Shown piece by piece: positions 1-5,405 of a stretch of 5,841 nucleotides of DNA. The stretch is from an uncultured Dialister sp. (GTDB lineage: Bacteria; Bacillota; Negativicutes; Veillonellales; Dialisteraceae). A model generated the notes under the pieces. That model had not been told where the DNA came from. It saw only the letters and a program-made list of their open reading frames with translations, and searched no databases. The DNA lies in the NCBI GenBank assembly GCA_934193095.1, contig CAKPUX010000082.1, forward strand, positions 1 to 5,841. The letters run 5' to 3'. The translations under genes were made by a program, and so were the position numbers. The number at the start of each line of letters is the position of its first letter. The first letter of the stretch is position 1.

Positions 1-1
1 G

Positions 2-118
2 GAAAAGGTATATCCGCTGCTCCACCTCACCGTTCCGACCTACAAGCCGGAAGAATGCCCGCTCTGCAAAGAAGGCGCGCCGATCACTGAACGTGGCAGC
101 CATCATCTGAAAAAATAA
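2..118 (+). CDS. pyrE: Orotate phosphoribosyltransferase, C-terminal end (partial)
   Basis: Only the last 38 codons are present, open at the window's left edge and ending in TAA at 116-118. The tail reads VPTYKPEECPLCKEGAPI followed by a short basic end. A CPLCK motif followed by G-x-P close to the C-terminus is characteristic, from my knowledge of the family, of the PyrE type found in clostridia, Negativicutes and cyanobacteria. That enzyme transfers phosphoribose from PRPP to orotate to give OMP in pyrimidine synthesis, in the cytosol. The catalytic PRPP loop lies outside the window, so the call rests on the tail alone. A strong terminator follows 12 bases after the stop, so this gene ends its transcription unit. 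An unrelated protein with a CxxC tail remains possible. Confidence 0.72.
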   Translation, partial: EKVYPLLHLTVPTYKPEECPLCKEGAPITERGSHHLKK

Positions 119-130
119 GAGTGAGATCTG

Positions 131-169
131 AAAAACACACCTATCGAGAGATCGAGGGTGTGTTTTTTT
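131..169 (+). terminator. Rho-independent terminator of the pyrE unit
   Basis: A perfect 11-bp stem pairs AAAAACACACC (131-141) with GGTGTGTTTTT (157-167), and the T run continues to 169. The loop can form a small inner TCG/CGA pairing (144-146 with 153-155). The A-rich left arm opposite the T run means it could also act on transcripts from the other strand. Confidence 0.9.
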
Positions 170-354
170 CTTGCCTCTCACAGCTCTTGCTCATGACCGC
201 CTGCTTTCCTCTCTCTTTTTCATAGAAGGGGGGAGAGTCTTCCGGCAGAAGCAAGACGCTCCAAGCCGCAAGGGCTCTTCGGCCGGCCGCCATCTTTTAA
301 CCATCAAGCATAACTTTCATGCAAAACCTGTATTTTATTCCAAGAGGAAAATCA

Positions 355-363
355 TGCTATGAT
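355..363 (+). promoter_or_regulatory. Candidate extended -10 promoter for the permease operon
   Basis: TGCTATGAT at 355-363 fits the extended -10 pattern TGnTATAAT with one mismatch in the hexamer. No good -35 hexamer lies 16-18 bp upstream, which is tolerated for extended -10 promoters. The inferred start of transcription, near 370, leaves a leader of about 50 bases before the permease. A 15-bp interrupted dyad, GCAT-N7-ATGC (308-322), lies upstream and could be a regulator site, but such a short dyad may arise by chance. The rest of 170-416 holds nothing I can call: the 63-codon open frame there has no ribosome site and overlaps the terminator tail. Confidence 0.4.
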
Positions 364-419
364 TTGTAAGGATTAACCTAGTCTTAGCACATGATTAGTA
401 TAAAAACGAGGAGGACATG

Positions 420-1670
420 ATGGCACTGGCGTCGCTTGCAGCATTGGGGCTTGCTATATTTCTTGGCTTTGTGAAAAAAATGAATACGGGGCTGTTATGT
501 ACCGCGCTCGCACTGCTCGTAGGCAGACTTGCCGGGATCTCTGATGATGAGATCATCCGTGGCTTCAACTACTCCTTATTCCTCATGCTTCTGGGCGTGA
601 CCTATCTTTTCGGACTGGCGGAGATCAATGGGACCTTGGCCTTGCTTTCGAAGAAGATCGTGGCGCTCTCCGGGCGTCGCACCTACCTGGTACCGATCGT
701 CATGTATCTTTTTGCGACCATTCTTTCTGCGCTGGGACCGGGCACCATTCCGACGGCAGCTATTATGATGGTCTTCGGGATGACGCTTGCGAAGGAAATG
801 AATATCAATCCGGCTATGCTGGCGGCCATCATCTTTCTCGGAGCGGCCGGAGGCGGGATGTCGCCACTGGCTGCGACGGGCATCATCGGGCTGAATCTAT
901 GCGGAGAATTTGGCCTGACCGGCATCGAGGAGCCGCTTCTCATGAATGGTGTTCTCTCCTCGACTGTCTATGCCGTGCTGATCTACTTTGCCTTCGGAGG
1001 CTATCGGCTGCAGTCCGACATCGTACTTCATTTGGCAGATACACCTTCATTTGCGCGGCAGCAGATCATCACATTGGCAGGCATCACGGGCATGGTGGTC
1101 CTTGTCCTGTTCTTTCATATCAATGTGGGACTTGCCAGCTTCGGCGTCGCTGCCATCTTGTCGTTTCTGAATGTTTCCGATGAAACGGCAGCGCTTCGCC
1201 GCATCCCCTGGGGGACGCTTCTTCTGATCTGCGGTGTCGGCGTGCTGATGAATGTCATCATTTTGACAGGTGGGATCGATCTTCTCTCAGATGCGCTTGC
1301 TTCCATCATGAGTGACTCGAGCGCAGTCAGCATTCTGGGGATCACGGCAGGCGTCCTTTCGTGGTTCTCCTCGACCTCCGGTGTCGTCATGCCCACGCTC
1401 ATTCCGACCGTGCCGCACATTCTTACGCAGATGGGAAGCAGCGCGAATCCGGTCGAGTGGGTCACTGCGATCACGATGGTCTCGAATACCGCGGGCATCA
1501 GCCCTTTATCCACGGGTGGTGCATTGGCACTGGCAGCCTATTCTGCGGAGGGAAACCTGAAAGATGGGGAGCTTGACCGGCTCTTCCTGCGCATGTTCTT
1601 CATCTCAGCAGCGGGCGTCGTGTCACTGTCCGTCCTGGCGTATTTCGGTCTGTATCGCTGGCTACTGTAA
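420..1670 (+). CDS. MatC-like / ion-transporter superfamily carboxylate permease
   Basis: This is a 416-residue polytopic inner-membrane protein, almost entirely hydrophobic segments joined by short loops. It resembles the MatC (dicarboxylate/malonate carrier) and SLC13-like permeases. The two halves show matching re-entrant motifs: GPGTIP (106-111) with GGGMSP (144-149) in the first, and SSTSG...MPTLIP (317-329) with SNTAGISP (355-362) in the second. SNT motifs in DASS-type carriers bind the carboxylate and coupling cation, so uptake of a small di- or tricarboxylate is likely; the actual substrate cannot be read from the sequence. Length fits the family. ATG occurs at 417 and 420. AGGAGG (409-414) sits only 2 bases from the first but 5 from the second, so 420 is preferred. 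The next gene starts 19 bases after the stop and is probably co-transcribed. Confidence 0.85.
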   Translation: MALASLAALGLAIFLGFVKKMNTGLLCTALALLVGRLAGISDDEIIRGFNYSLFLMLLGVTYLFGLAEINGTLALLSKKIVALSGRRTYLVPIVMYLFATILSALGPGTIPTAAIMMVFGMTLAKEMNINPAMLAAIIFLGAAGGGMSPLAATGIIGLNLCGEFGLTGIEEPLLMNGVLSSTVYAVLIYFAFGGYRLQSDIVLHLADTPSFARQQIITLAGITGMVVLVLFFHINVGLASFGVAAILSFLNVSDETAALRRIPWGTLLLICGVGVLMNVIILTGGIDLLSDALASIMSDSSAVSILGITAGVLSWFSSTSGVVMPTLIPTVPHILTQMGSSANPVEWVTAITMVSNTAGISPLSTGGALALAAYSAEGNLKDGELDRLFLRMFFISAAGVVSLSVLAYFGLYRWLL

Positions 1671-1689
1671 AGGAAATGGAGGGATAACC

Positions 1690-2163
1690 ATGGCTGATCA
1701 TCGTGAGTCATTACTTTACCTGCTGCGAATCGCAGGATTTCTTTTTGCGGTGTGCTGTGTCTGGTTGATTTATGCCAGACAGAAAAAGAAGATGAGACGA
1801 CTGAAAGCAGCTAACAAGTACTCCGCCGTCGTGCTTCTGCACAAGCGGCATGCCGGAAATATGGACTATGCCAGCATCAATGCGATCCTGCACATCGATG
1901 GCCTTCATGCGGAGACTTTTCTCTATGCGTTAGGCGTGCCAGCGGTGTATCTCTCTCCTGGGAAACATGTCATCGAGGTGGAAGCCCATTGGTCGAGACA
2001 TATCCGCGGGCGGCGCATGAAAGAGTTTCAGGCAGGCCCCGCTACGATGACTGTCTCCGTCGAGTCTGGCGAGTACTGGTCACTGGAGTACTGCATTTCT
2101 AAAAACGATTTCATTTTTGAACGCTGTGATCCGAATAAACTGTTCTTGAAAAAGGCGGTATAA
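1690..2163 (+). CDS. Single-span membrane protein with a beta-rich domain, unknown function
   Basis: This is a 157-residue protein of no family I can name with confidence. Residues 8-28 form one hydrophobic helix, followed directly by a strongly basic stretch (RQKKKMRRLK, 30-39). By the positive-inside rule this places the larger C-terminal part in the cytoplasm. Residues 45-150 alternate hydrophobic and polar positions, suggesting a beta sandwich. The phrase VYLSPGKHVIEVEA (87-99 region) resembles the 'pG.h.i.v' turn of PEGA and DUF2846-like domains, a weak likeness only. The start is ATG 1690 with GGAGGG (1678-1683) six bases upstream; the frame is open back into the permease gene but has no ribosome site there. 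The position right behind the permease and the shared terminator suggest an accessory role to transport, which is inference. Confidence 0.8.
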   Translation: MADHRESLLYLLRIAGFLFAVCCVWLIYARQKKKMRRLKAANKYSAVVLLHKRHAGNMDYASINAILHIDGLHAETFLYALGVPAVYLSPGKHVIEVEAHWSRHIRGRRMKEFQAGPATMTVSVESGEYWSLEYCISKNDFIFERCDPNKLFLKKAV

Positions 2164-2202
2164 AGGAAACGCTGACTCTCTCATCGAGTCAGCGTTTCTT
2201 TA
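2164..2202 (+). terminator. Rho-independent terminator of the permease operon
   Basis: A perfect 13-bp stem pairs GAAACGCTGACTC (2166-2178) with GAGTCAGCGTTTC (2186-2198) around a 7-base loop. The stem extends by weaker pairs at its base and is followed by a short TTTAT tail. It begins directly after the stop codon of the 157-residue gene. The next promoter lies beyond it, so the two units are separate. Confidence 0.88.
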
Positions 2203-2279
2203 TACCCAGAACACTTTTATCTTGATTATGCATAAAAGTTCCCCTAAAAAGGTATATTTTCAGAGAAAAAAGTCAAAGA

Positions 2280-2337
2280 TATAACCGATTGGCATGAACT
2301 ATAGACAATAGGAAAACAGATGGATATAATGGAATCA
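2280..2337 (+). promoter_or_regulatory. Promoter of the 103-residue gene, shared type with its paralog
   Basis: TAGACA (2302-2307) and a perfect TATAAT (2325-2330) are separated by exactly 17 bp, a textbook sigma-A promoter. Transcription would start near 2337 and leave a leader of about 118 bases. The blocks TATAAC (2280-2285), GGCAT (2291-2295), CTATAGAC (2299-2306) and TATAATGGAATCA (2325-2337) all recur with identical spacing on the minus strand before the paralogous gene (3452 down to 3395). The conserved part upstream of and over the -35 is likely bound by a regulator, possibly an activator; this is inferred from conservation. Confidence 0.8.
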
Positions 2338-2454
2338 GAAAGGATGAAGAAGAAAACACCTTTCAGACCGGTCAAAATCACTTCAAATGGGTGTAAAACT
2401 CCTAATTTCAGATTATTTCCTCGTGCAGCCGCTGAATGCAGAAAGGAGACTATC

Positions 2455-2766
2455 ATGAACAAGATGTATGATGCAGTGATGAAAATGGAAACTTTACTGG
2501 ACGCGTATGAAACTCTCATCGGCGATATGACGAATTTCCTGAATGACAATGGGATCGATATCACCGGTGATCCATCGGAACATCCAGCACTGATGCTCTA
2601 CGCAGAAGCCGGACGGATCTACGGCCGTCTGCTCCATACGAGAAAGCTGGAAGACCTGCTTCGTATGGAAGGAGAGTACCGCCTCATGACCTCTATGGTC
2701 GCTGAGATGAAGGCAGGAGCCTGGATGACCACCTCCCATCACGAAAAAATGGCAAAAGCCGGTTAA
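2455..2766 (+). CDS. Small cytosolic protein of unknown function, paralog A
   Basis: This is a 103-residue protein I cannot assign to a named family. It has no signal peptide or membrane span and looks mostly helical: a first helix (about 3-31), a GIDITG turn (33-38), a second helix around LMLYAEAGRIY (47-57), a third starting at MEGEYRL (71-77), then a G-x-WMT ending (88-92). The gene at 2952-3248 on the other strand encodes a relative that keeps YD, MK, GIDI, P-x-LMLY, EA-x-RIY, MEGEY and G-x-WMT, about 38 identical positions by my hand alignment with one 3-residue gap. ATG 2455 has AGGAG (2444-2448) six bases upstream. The frame stays open back to 2320, but that part overlaps the promoter -10, so the longer start is rejected. 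It has its own promoter and terminator. Confidence 0.85.
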   Translation: MNKMYDAVMKMETLLDAYETLIGDMTNFLNDNGIDITGDPSEHPALMLYAEAGRIYGRLLHTRKLEDLLRMEGEYRLMTSMVAEMKAGAWMTTSHHEKMAKAG

Positions 2767-2793
2767 GTCCGTGAGGAACAGGATGGAAACGAG

Positions 2794-2829
2794 AAAAAGT
2801 CGTGCTTCGAAGAAGAAACACGACTTTTT
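2794..2829 (+). terminator. Rho-independent terminator of paralog A
   Basis: A perfect 11-bp stem pairs AAAAAGTCGTG (2794-2804) with CACGACTTTTT (2819-2829). The 14-base loop can close an inner CTTC/GAAG pair (2805-2808 with 2812-2815). It lies 28 bases after the stop of the 103-residue gene. The stem is not related in sequence to the terminator of the converging paralog. Confidence 0.85.
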
Positions 2830-2900
2830 ACGTGGAGTAATAGGTCGGATGATGATTGAGCAGGGGGATTTCACGATAGTATTTTTCATAACAAGACAAA

Positions 2901-2942
2901 GCAAAAGGAGGGACAAGATGCCTGCGTATCTTGTCCCTCCTT
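2901..2942 (-). terminator. Rho-independent terminator of paralog B
   Basis: A perfect 15-bp stem joins 2905-2919 and 2928-2942 around an 8-base loop. Read on the minus strand it follows the stop of the 98-residue gene by 9 bases and ends in TTTT (2906-2903). It closes that gene and shields it from converging transcription. The plus-strand arm happens to contain a ribosome-site-like AAGGAGGG followed by ATG, which is treated as coincidence. Confidence 0.8.
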
Positions 2943-2951
2943 CTATTTCTC

Positions 2952-3248
2952 TTAGACTACATCTTTTTTAAAATAGGGGGATGTCATCCAGTTTCCGGTC
3001 TGCATATCCGACAAAATAGAGCGAAGGAGATCATATTCGCCTTCCATGATGCAGAGCGGATCCATATTTTTCATCTGAGGAAGAGATGTATAGATGCGAA
3101 GCGCTTCTTTGTACAGCATCAGCTCGGGAGCTTTGCCATTGATATCGATCCCTGCCTCTTCGAAGTAGGCGCGGTACTGAGCCAGCAGCTGCTCGAAGTT
3201 ATGAATCATTTTTTCACGCTTCATTGTGGTGTCGTATAAACTGCTCAT
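2952..3248 (-). CDS. Small cytosolic protein of unknown function, paralog B
   Basis: This is a 98-residue, largely helical, soluble-looking protein and the paralog of the 103-residue protein encoded at 2455-2766 in the opposite, converging direction. It conserves the same signature blocks: YD at 5-6, MK at 9-10, GIDING at 33-38, PELMLY (41-46), EA-x-RIY, MEGEY and G-x-WMTS near the end. The N-terminal 38 residues align without a gap, and a 3-residue deletion precedes PELMLY. ATG 3248 is supported by AAGGAGG (3263-3257) eight bases upstream. The plus-strand reading frame over this interval is a shadow without a ribosome site. No function is known to me. Conservation of polar and aromatic residues in the second half suggests a shared binding surface, which is inference. 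Confidence 0.85.
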   Translation of the reverse strand: MSSLYDTTMKREKMIHNFEQLLAQYRAYFEEAGIDINGKAPELMLYKEALRIYTSLPQMKNMDPLCIMEGEYDLLRSILSDMQTGNWMTSPYFKKDVV

Positions 3249-3394
3249 GATGGTTTCCTCCTTCTCTGCCGCAGCAGGTGGATAGAAAGCAGAAACTTCA
3301 ATGAAGAGCTATGGTACAAACCCTGAGAAATATAGATCTGCTTCCATATAGGCTCTCTTGTCTGTCACATGAGTATCTGCTTTCAGAATTCTTA

Positions 3395-3452
3395 TGATTC
3401 CATTATAAGAAATATAGCTATTCGCGTCTATAGCATATGCCTATGTGTTATA
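3395..3452 (-). promoter_or_regulatory. Promoter of paralog B, shared type with paralog A
   Basis: On the minus strand TAGACG (3430-3425) and a perfect TATAAT (3407-3402) stand 17 bp apart. Transcription would start near 3395, giving a leader of about 147 bases. The blocks TATAAC, GGCAT, CTATAGAC and TATAATGGAATCA occur in the same order and spacing as before paralog A, while most of the 18-base spacer differs. The upstream part contains ATAG-N7-CTAT (3443-3429), an interrupted dyad of the T-N11-A kind used by LysR-type regulators. In paralog A's promoter the left half is changed to ATTG. A further dyad, TTCTTAT/ATAAGAA (3389-3411), overlaps this -10 only. Confidence 0.75.
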
Positions 3453-3496
3453 ACTCCTGCTTTCGGAACGGAGATATGCCAAACTTCACGTATTTA

Positions 3497-3586
3497 AGTC
3501 CTAATCCCCAGTCCCTAATCCCCAGTTCCTAATCCCCAGTTCCTAGTCCCTAGTCACCAGTCACTAGTCACTAGTCACAAGTCCTT
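3497..3586. repeat. Degenerate heptanucleotide tandem repeat array
   Basis: From 3503 to 3579 the sequence divides exactly into eleven 7-base units of the form ARTYMCY: AATCCCC, AGTCCCT, AATCCCC, AGTTCCT, AATCCCC, AGTTCCT, AGTCCCT, AGTCACC, AGTCACT, AGTCACT, AGTCACA. Imperfect units flank it (AGTCCT at 3497, AGTCCTT at 3580). The left half alternates AATCCCC with AGTYCCT, forming a 14-base higher-order unit; the right half is built on AGTCACT. The array overlaps the last codons and stop of the LysR gene. Heptamer arrays of this sort recall the short tandemly repeated repetitive sequences known from cyanobacteria, but I claim no relation. Confidence 0.9.
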
Positions 3587-4486
3587 CACTTTGATCATGC
3601 GCTCCGAGTCACGGACATCGCTGTAGAATTGCAGGAACTTTTTCGAGACGACAGAGAGGGGGCGGCCTTTGACGCGCACGACGGTCTTGTAGAGGTCTGT
3701 ATTGACACCGGTGATGGCTTTCGCGATAAGCCCATCAGCCAGCTTCTCTCGAGGCTCCATCGGGACGATGCTGACGCCGCAGTCATCCTCTGCCCAGCGC
3801 AGAGCGGTGGTACGCGTGGTACAGATGGAAAGGATCTGCGGGCGGATGGATTTCTCCGCGAAAATCTTCGACATCATGAGATGACATCCGGTGGAAAGAC
3901 AGAGCGGGCAGTCGGAGAGATCTTCGAGCGTCGGCGCTGCGATCCCTTTCAGGAAATGGGAATCCTCTGCGGTCACGCAGACGATTTTTTCCTTGCGCCG
4001 GAAAAGGACGTCAAAGTTATTCTGATGAATGGGCGGAACGGAAAGGATCCCGAGCTCTGCGATGCCGGAGAGAAGCTGCTGCGACTGCTCCGTGATGCCG
4101 CCTTCGTGGATCTCATAATTGATGAGAGGGAAGAGGCGATGGAAGGGCTCAAGACATTCCTTGATGAAGACAGCCGCTCTGGAATTGGCGACTGTGAAGC
4201 GCAGCGTGCCCTTGCTACCGTCACTGACATCGCCGATCTCATTCTTGGCCATATCTTCCAGAGAGCAGATGTATTTCGCTTTGTGGTAGAGGATGCGGCC
4301 TGCATCGGTCAGGATGAGGTGCTTGCTGCCGCGTGTCGTGATGATGAGCTTCGTGCCGAAATAATTCTCCAGCGACTTCACCTGCTTCGATAGTGCAGGC
4401 TGCGCGATGTGGATATATTCTGAGGCGGCCGTCATGCTGCCCGCTTCGACGATGGCAAGAAAATTTCTGTAATTATCAATTTCCAT
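3575..4486 (-). CDS. LysR-family transcriptional regulator
   Basis: This is a 303-residue DNA-binding regulator of normal LysR length. The N-terminal winged helix-turn-helix is clear: AGSMTAASEYIHIAQPALS (15-33) followed by KQVKSLENYFGTKLI. A linker helix spans about 60-88. The periplasmic-binding-protein-like effector domain runs from about 92 to 295, with its typical GVSIVP segment at 237-242. The effector cannot be inferred. The start ATG 4486 has AAAGGAG (4499-4493) six bases upstream. The stop TGA (3577-3575) lies inside the heptamer array, near the end the gene enters first, so changes in repeat number farther on would not alter the protein. I see no good terminator after it. It is divergent from the 62-residue ORF, the usual arrangement for a LysR target, but no target is proven. 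Confidence 0.95.
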   Translation of the reverse strand: MEIDNYRNFLAIVEAGSMTAASEYIHIAQPALSKQVKSLENYFGTKLIITTRGSKHLILTDAGRILYHKAKYICSLEDMAKNEIGDVSDGSKGTLRFTVANSRAAVFIKECLEPFHRLFPLINYEIHEGGITEQSQQLLSGIAELGILSVPPIHQNNFDVLFRRKEKIVCVTAEDSHFLKGIAAPTLEDLSDCPLCLSTGCHLMMSKIFAEKSIRPQILSICTTRTTALRWAEDDCGVSIVPMEPREKLADGLIAKAITGVNTDLYKTVVRVKGRPLSVVSKKFLQFYSDVRDSERMIKVKDL

Positions 4487-4509
4487 ATAAATCTCCTTTG
4501 CATTCAGAT

Positions 4510-4531
4510 CATGTCTGCCAGGATAGGAAAA
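4510..4531 (+). repeat. 22-bp direct repeat, copy 1
   Basis: Begins CATGTCTGCCAGGA and ends AGGAAAA, differing from copy 2 (4756-4777) at one base (T here, C there, position 15). It lies in the leader of the LysR gene, 23 bases before its start codon, in antisense orientation to that transcript. The core TGTC-N6-GAYA can pair into a 4-bp stem; the base that differs keeps this possible as a G-U pair in RNA. Confidence 0.8.
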
Positions 4532-4560
4532 GAATGCACATAGGAATCATGGTTCTGTAT

Positions 4561-4589
4561 ATTATATAAGAAATAACTAATAAGTGCAA
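4561..4589 (-). promoter_or_regulatory. Candidate promoter of the LysR gene
   Basis: On the minus strand a perfect TATAAT (4566-4561) lies 17 bp from TTGCAC (4589-4584), which matches only the first three -35 bases. The predicted start near 4554 gives a leader of about 68 bases, and the first copy of the 22-bp repeat (4510-4531) sits within that leader. The promoter is divergent from that of the 62-residue ORF, with about 120 bp between the two -35 regions. Confidence 0.55.
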
Positions 4590-4691
4590 TCATAAACGCC
4601 AATGAATAGCAAATGTGCGGAGGCGTGGTGTTATTTTCGGATTTGCATGGCTTTCATTCCTGTAAGTATCAATGATTTTCTTCGGATAACT

Positions 4692-4738
4692 AAAATGCCT
4701 ATCAGATATTTTTAATTTTGCGATAAATTTTGTATCAT
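4692..4738 (+). promoter_or_regulatory. Candidate promoter of the 62-residue ORF with a shared upstream element
   Basis: The element at 4692-4718 (AAAATGCCTATCAG then ATATTTTTAATTT) recurs at 5406-5432 with two mismatches in 27. Its end overlaps a weak -35, TTTTAA (4710-4715), 17 bp from TATCAT (4733-4738). In the other copy TTTTAA and TATGCT stand at the same spacing. A weak -35 beneath a conserved element suggests regulator-dependent transcription, which is inferred. Transcription would start near 4745, about 70 bases before the gene. Confidence 0.5.
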
Positions 4739-4755
4739 ATAGCCAAGTTAAATCC

Positions 4756-4777
4756 CATGTCTGCCAGGACAGGAAAA
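4756..4777 (+). repeat. 22-bp direct repeat, copy 2
   Basis: Second copy of the element at 4510-4531, identical in 21 of 22 bases and in the same orientation, 246 bp away. Here TGTC-TGCCAG-GACA makes a perfect 4-bp stem. It falls in the predicted leader of the 62-residue ORF, 36 bases before its start codon. Copies in the leaders of both divergent genes suggest a shared operator or a protein-binding roadblock site, not proven. Confidence 0.8.
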
Positions 4778-4813
4778 CGCCGCAAGGCCAATTTCATAAA
4801 GGAGTGATGGAAA

Positions 4814-5002
4814 ATGTTAGCAAAACACACAACCCCATTTGACAGAATTTTTACCCATCGGCTTGATGCAGCCAGCCAGTATCTTCATGATAAGGAACAG
4901 ACTCGCCAGTTCACCGATACCATTCAGGGCAATGAGCTGACTCTGTCTCAGCTTGAAACATTGCACAGAAGAAAACTGAGCTTCATCGGTCACCTTCATT
5001 AA
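4814..5002 (+). CDS. Small protein of unknown function (62 residues)
   Basis: I do not recognise this protein. It is soluble-looking, rich in His, Thr, Gln and Leu, and probably helical in two parts (about 8-35 and 43-62), without membrane span or signal peptide. ATG 4814 has AAAGGAG (4798-4804) nine bases upstream. The ATG at 4807 reads into a stop after 11 codons and is discarded. The gene stands alone, divergent from the LysR regulator, with a plausible promoter upstream and a strong terminator about 120 bases downstream. The opposite-strand open frame over the same bases lacks a ribosome site. It is moderately likely to be a true gene because of its ribosome site, promoter and terminator setting. 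Confidence 0.6.
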   Translation: MLAKHTTPFDRIFTHRLDAASQYLHDKEQTRQFTDTIQGNELTLSQLETLHRRKLSFIGHLH

Positions 5003-5125
5003 AATATACATGGGCGCAGGACAGATCGCCTACAGCCCATCATCTTCCCATTGTTTGAAAGCTGTCTCACTATAATGTATTTCATCCTGTTACCTTCCTC
5101 AGTTTGAATGCAAGATGGCTTGCCT

Positions 5126-5157
5126 AAAGGACCCGTTCAGCGGCGGGTCCTTTTTTT
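5126..5157 (+). terminator. Rho-independent terminator after the 62-residue ORF
   Basis: A perfect 10-bp GC-rich stem pairs AAAGGACCCG (5126-5135) with CGGGTCCTTT (5144-5153) around an 8-base loop, followed by a run of T to 5157. It is the strongest terminator in the window. A TATAAT at 5071-5076, about 50 bases upstream, leaves open that it also ends a short RNA. Confidence 0.92.
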
Positions 5158-5405
5158 ATGGAATGGGCCCGGGAGATACCGCCTGGCAGCCGATGATCCC
5201 TCTCGTGTGGTCATGATAAAAGGAAAGCGAGAGATTTTTTCATTGGCGGAGAAACAAGGCTCGTCAGCGGAAAAGCCGCCCGGGGGCTCATTGGTCGGTG
5301 TCGCATCTGCGTAGTAAGAGCAATAACATATTCCGCGCAAGCATAAATGCGGCAGAAAGAAGAACTACCAAACCAACTGGAATGAGAAGATAAATAGGAG
5401 CACTT
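5158..5405. other. Intergenic stretch without a convincing gene
   Basis: Open frames of 67-68 codons exist on both strands but none has a ribosome site, and both run through the terminator at 5126-5157. A weak hairpin (CTCTCG 5200-5205 with CGAGAG 5228-5233, then ATTTTTT) could be a minor terminator. A minus-strand frame of 43 codons (5419-5288) would encode a strongly hydrophobic peptide but has no ribosome site. I see no repeat family, RNA gene or mobile-element end that I can name here. Confidence 0.5.

Noticed and set aside
171..362. 63-codon plus-strand open frame between the pyrE terminator and the permease
   Set aside because: No ribosome site, begins in the terminator tail, composition uneven, and its end overlaps the likely permease promoter.
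1564..1689. 42-codon N-terminal extension of the 157-residue protein into the permease gene
   Set aside because: It lies wholly out of frame within permease coding sequence and has no ribosome site; GGAGGG before ATG 1690 defines the start.
2320..2454. 45-codon N-terminal extension of the 103-residue protein
   Set aside because: The extension starts upstream of the TATAAT, lacks a ribosome site, has no counterpart in the paralog, and a good AGGAG stands before ATG 2455.
2918..2971. ATG at 2918 behind AAAGGAGGG at good spacing, opening a 17-codon frame
   Set aside because: Both ribosome-site-like sequence and ATG lie in the perfect 15-bp stem that serves as terminator of the minus-strand gene, so the likeness is best explained by the hairpin.
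3497..3586. CRISPR array
   Set aside because: Units are 7 bases, contiguous and degenerate, with no spacers and no cas genes in the window.
3629..4393. 254-codon plus-strand open frame
   Set aside because: It is the antisense shadow of the LysR gene, whose helix-turn-helix and effector domain are unmistakable; the plus frame has no ribosome site or family likeness.
5108..5340. Overlapping 67-68 codon frames on both strands
   Set aside because: Both pass through the strong terminator at 5126-5157 and neither has a ribosome site.
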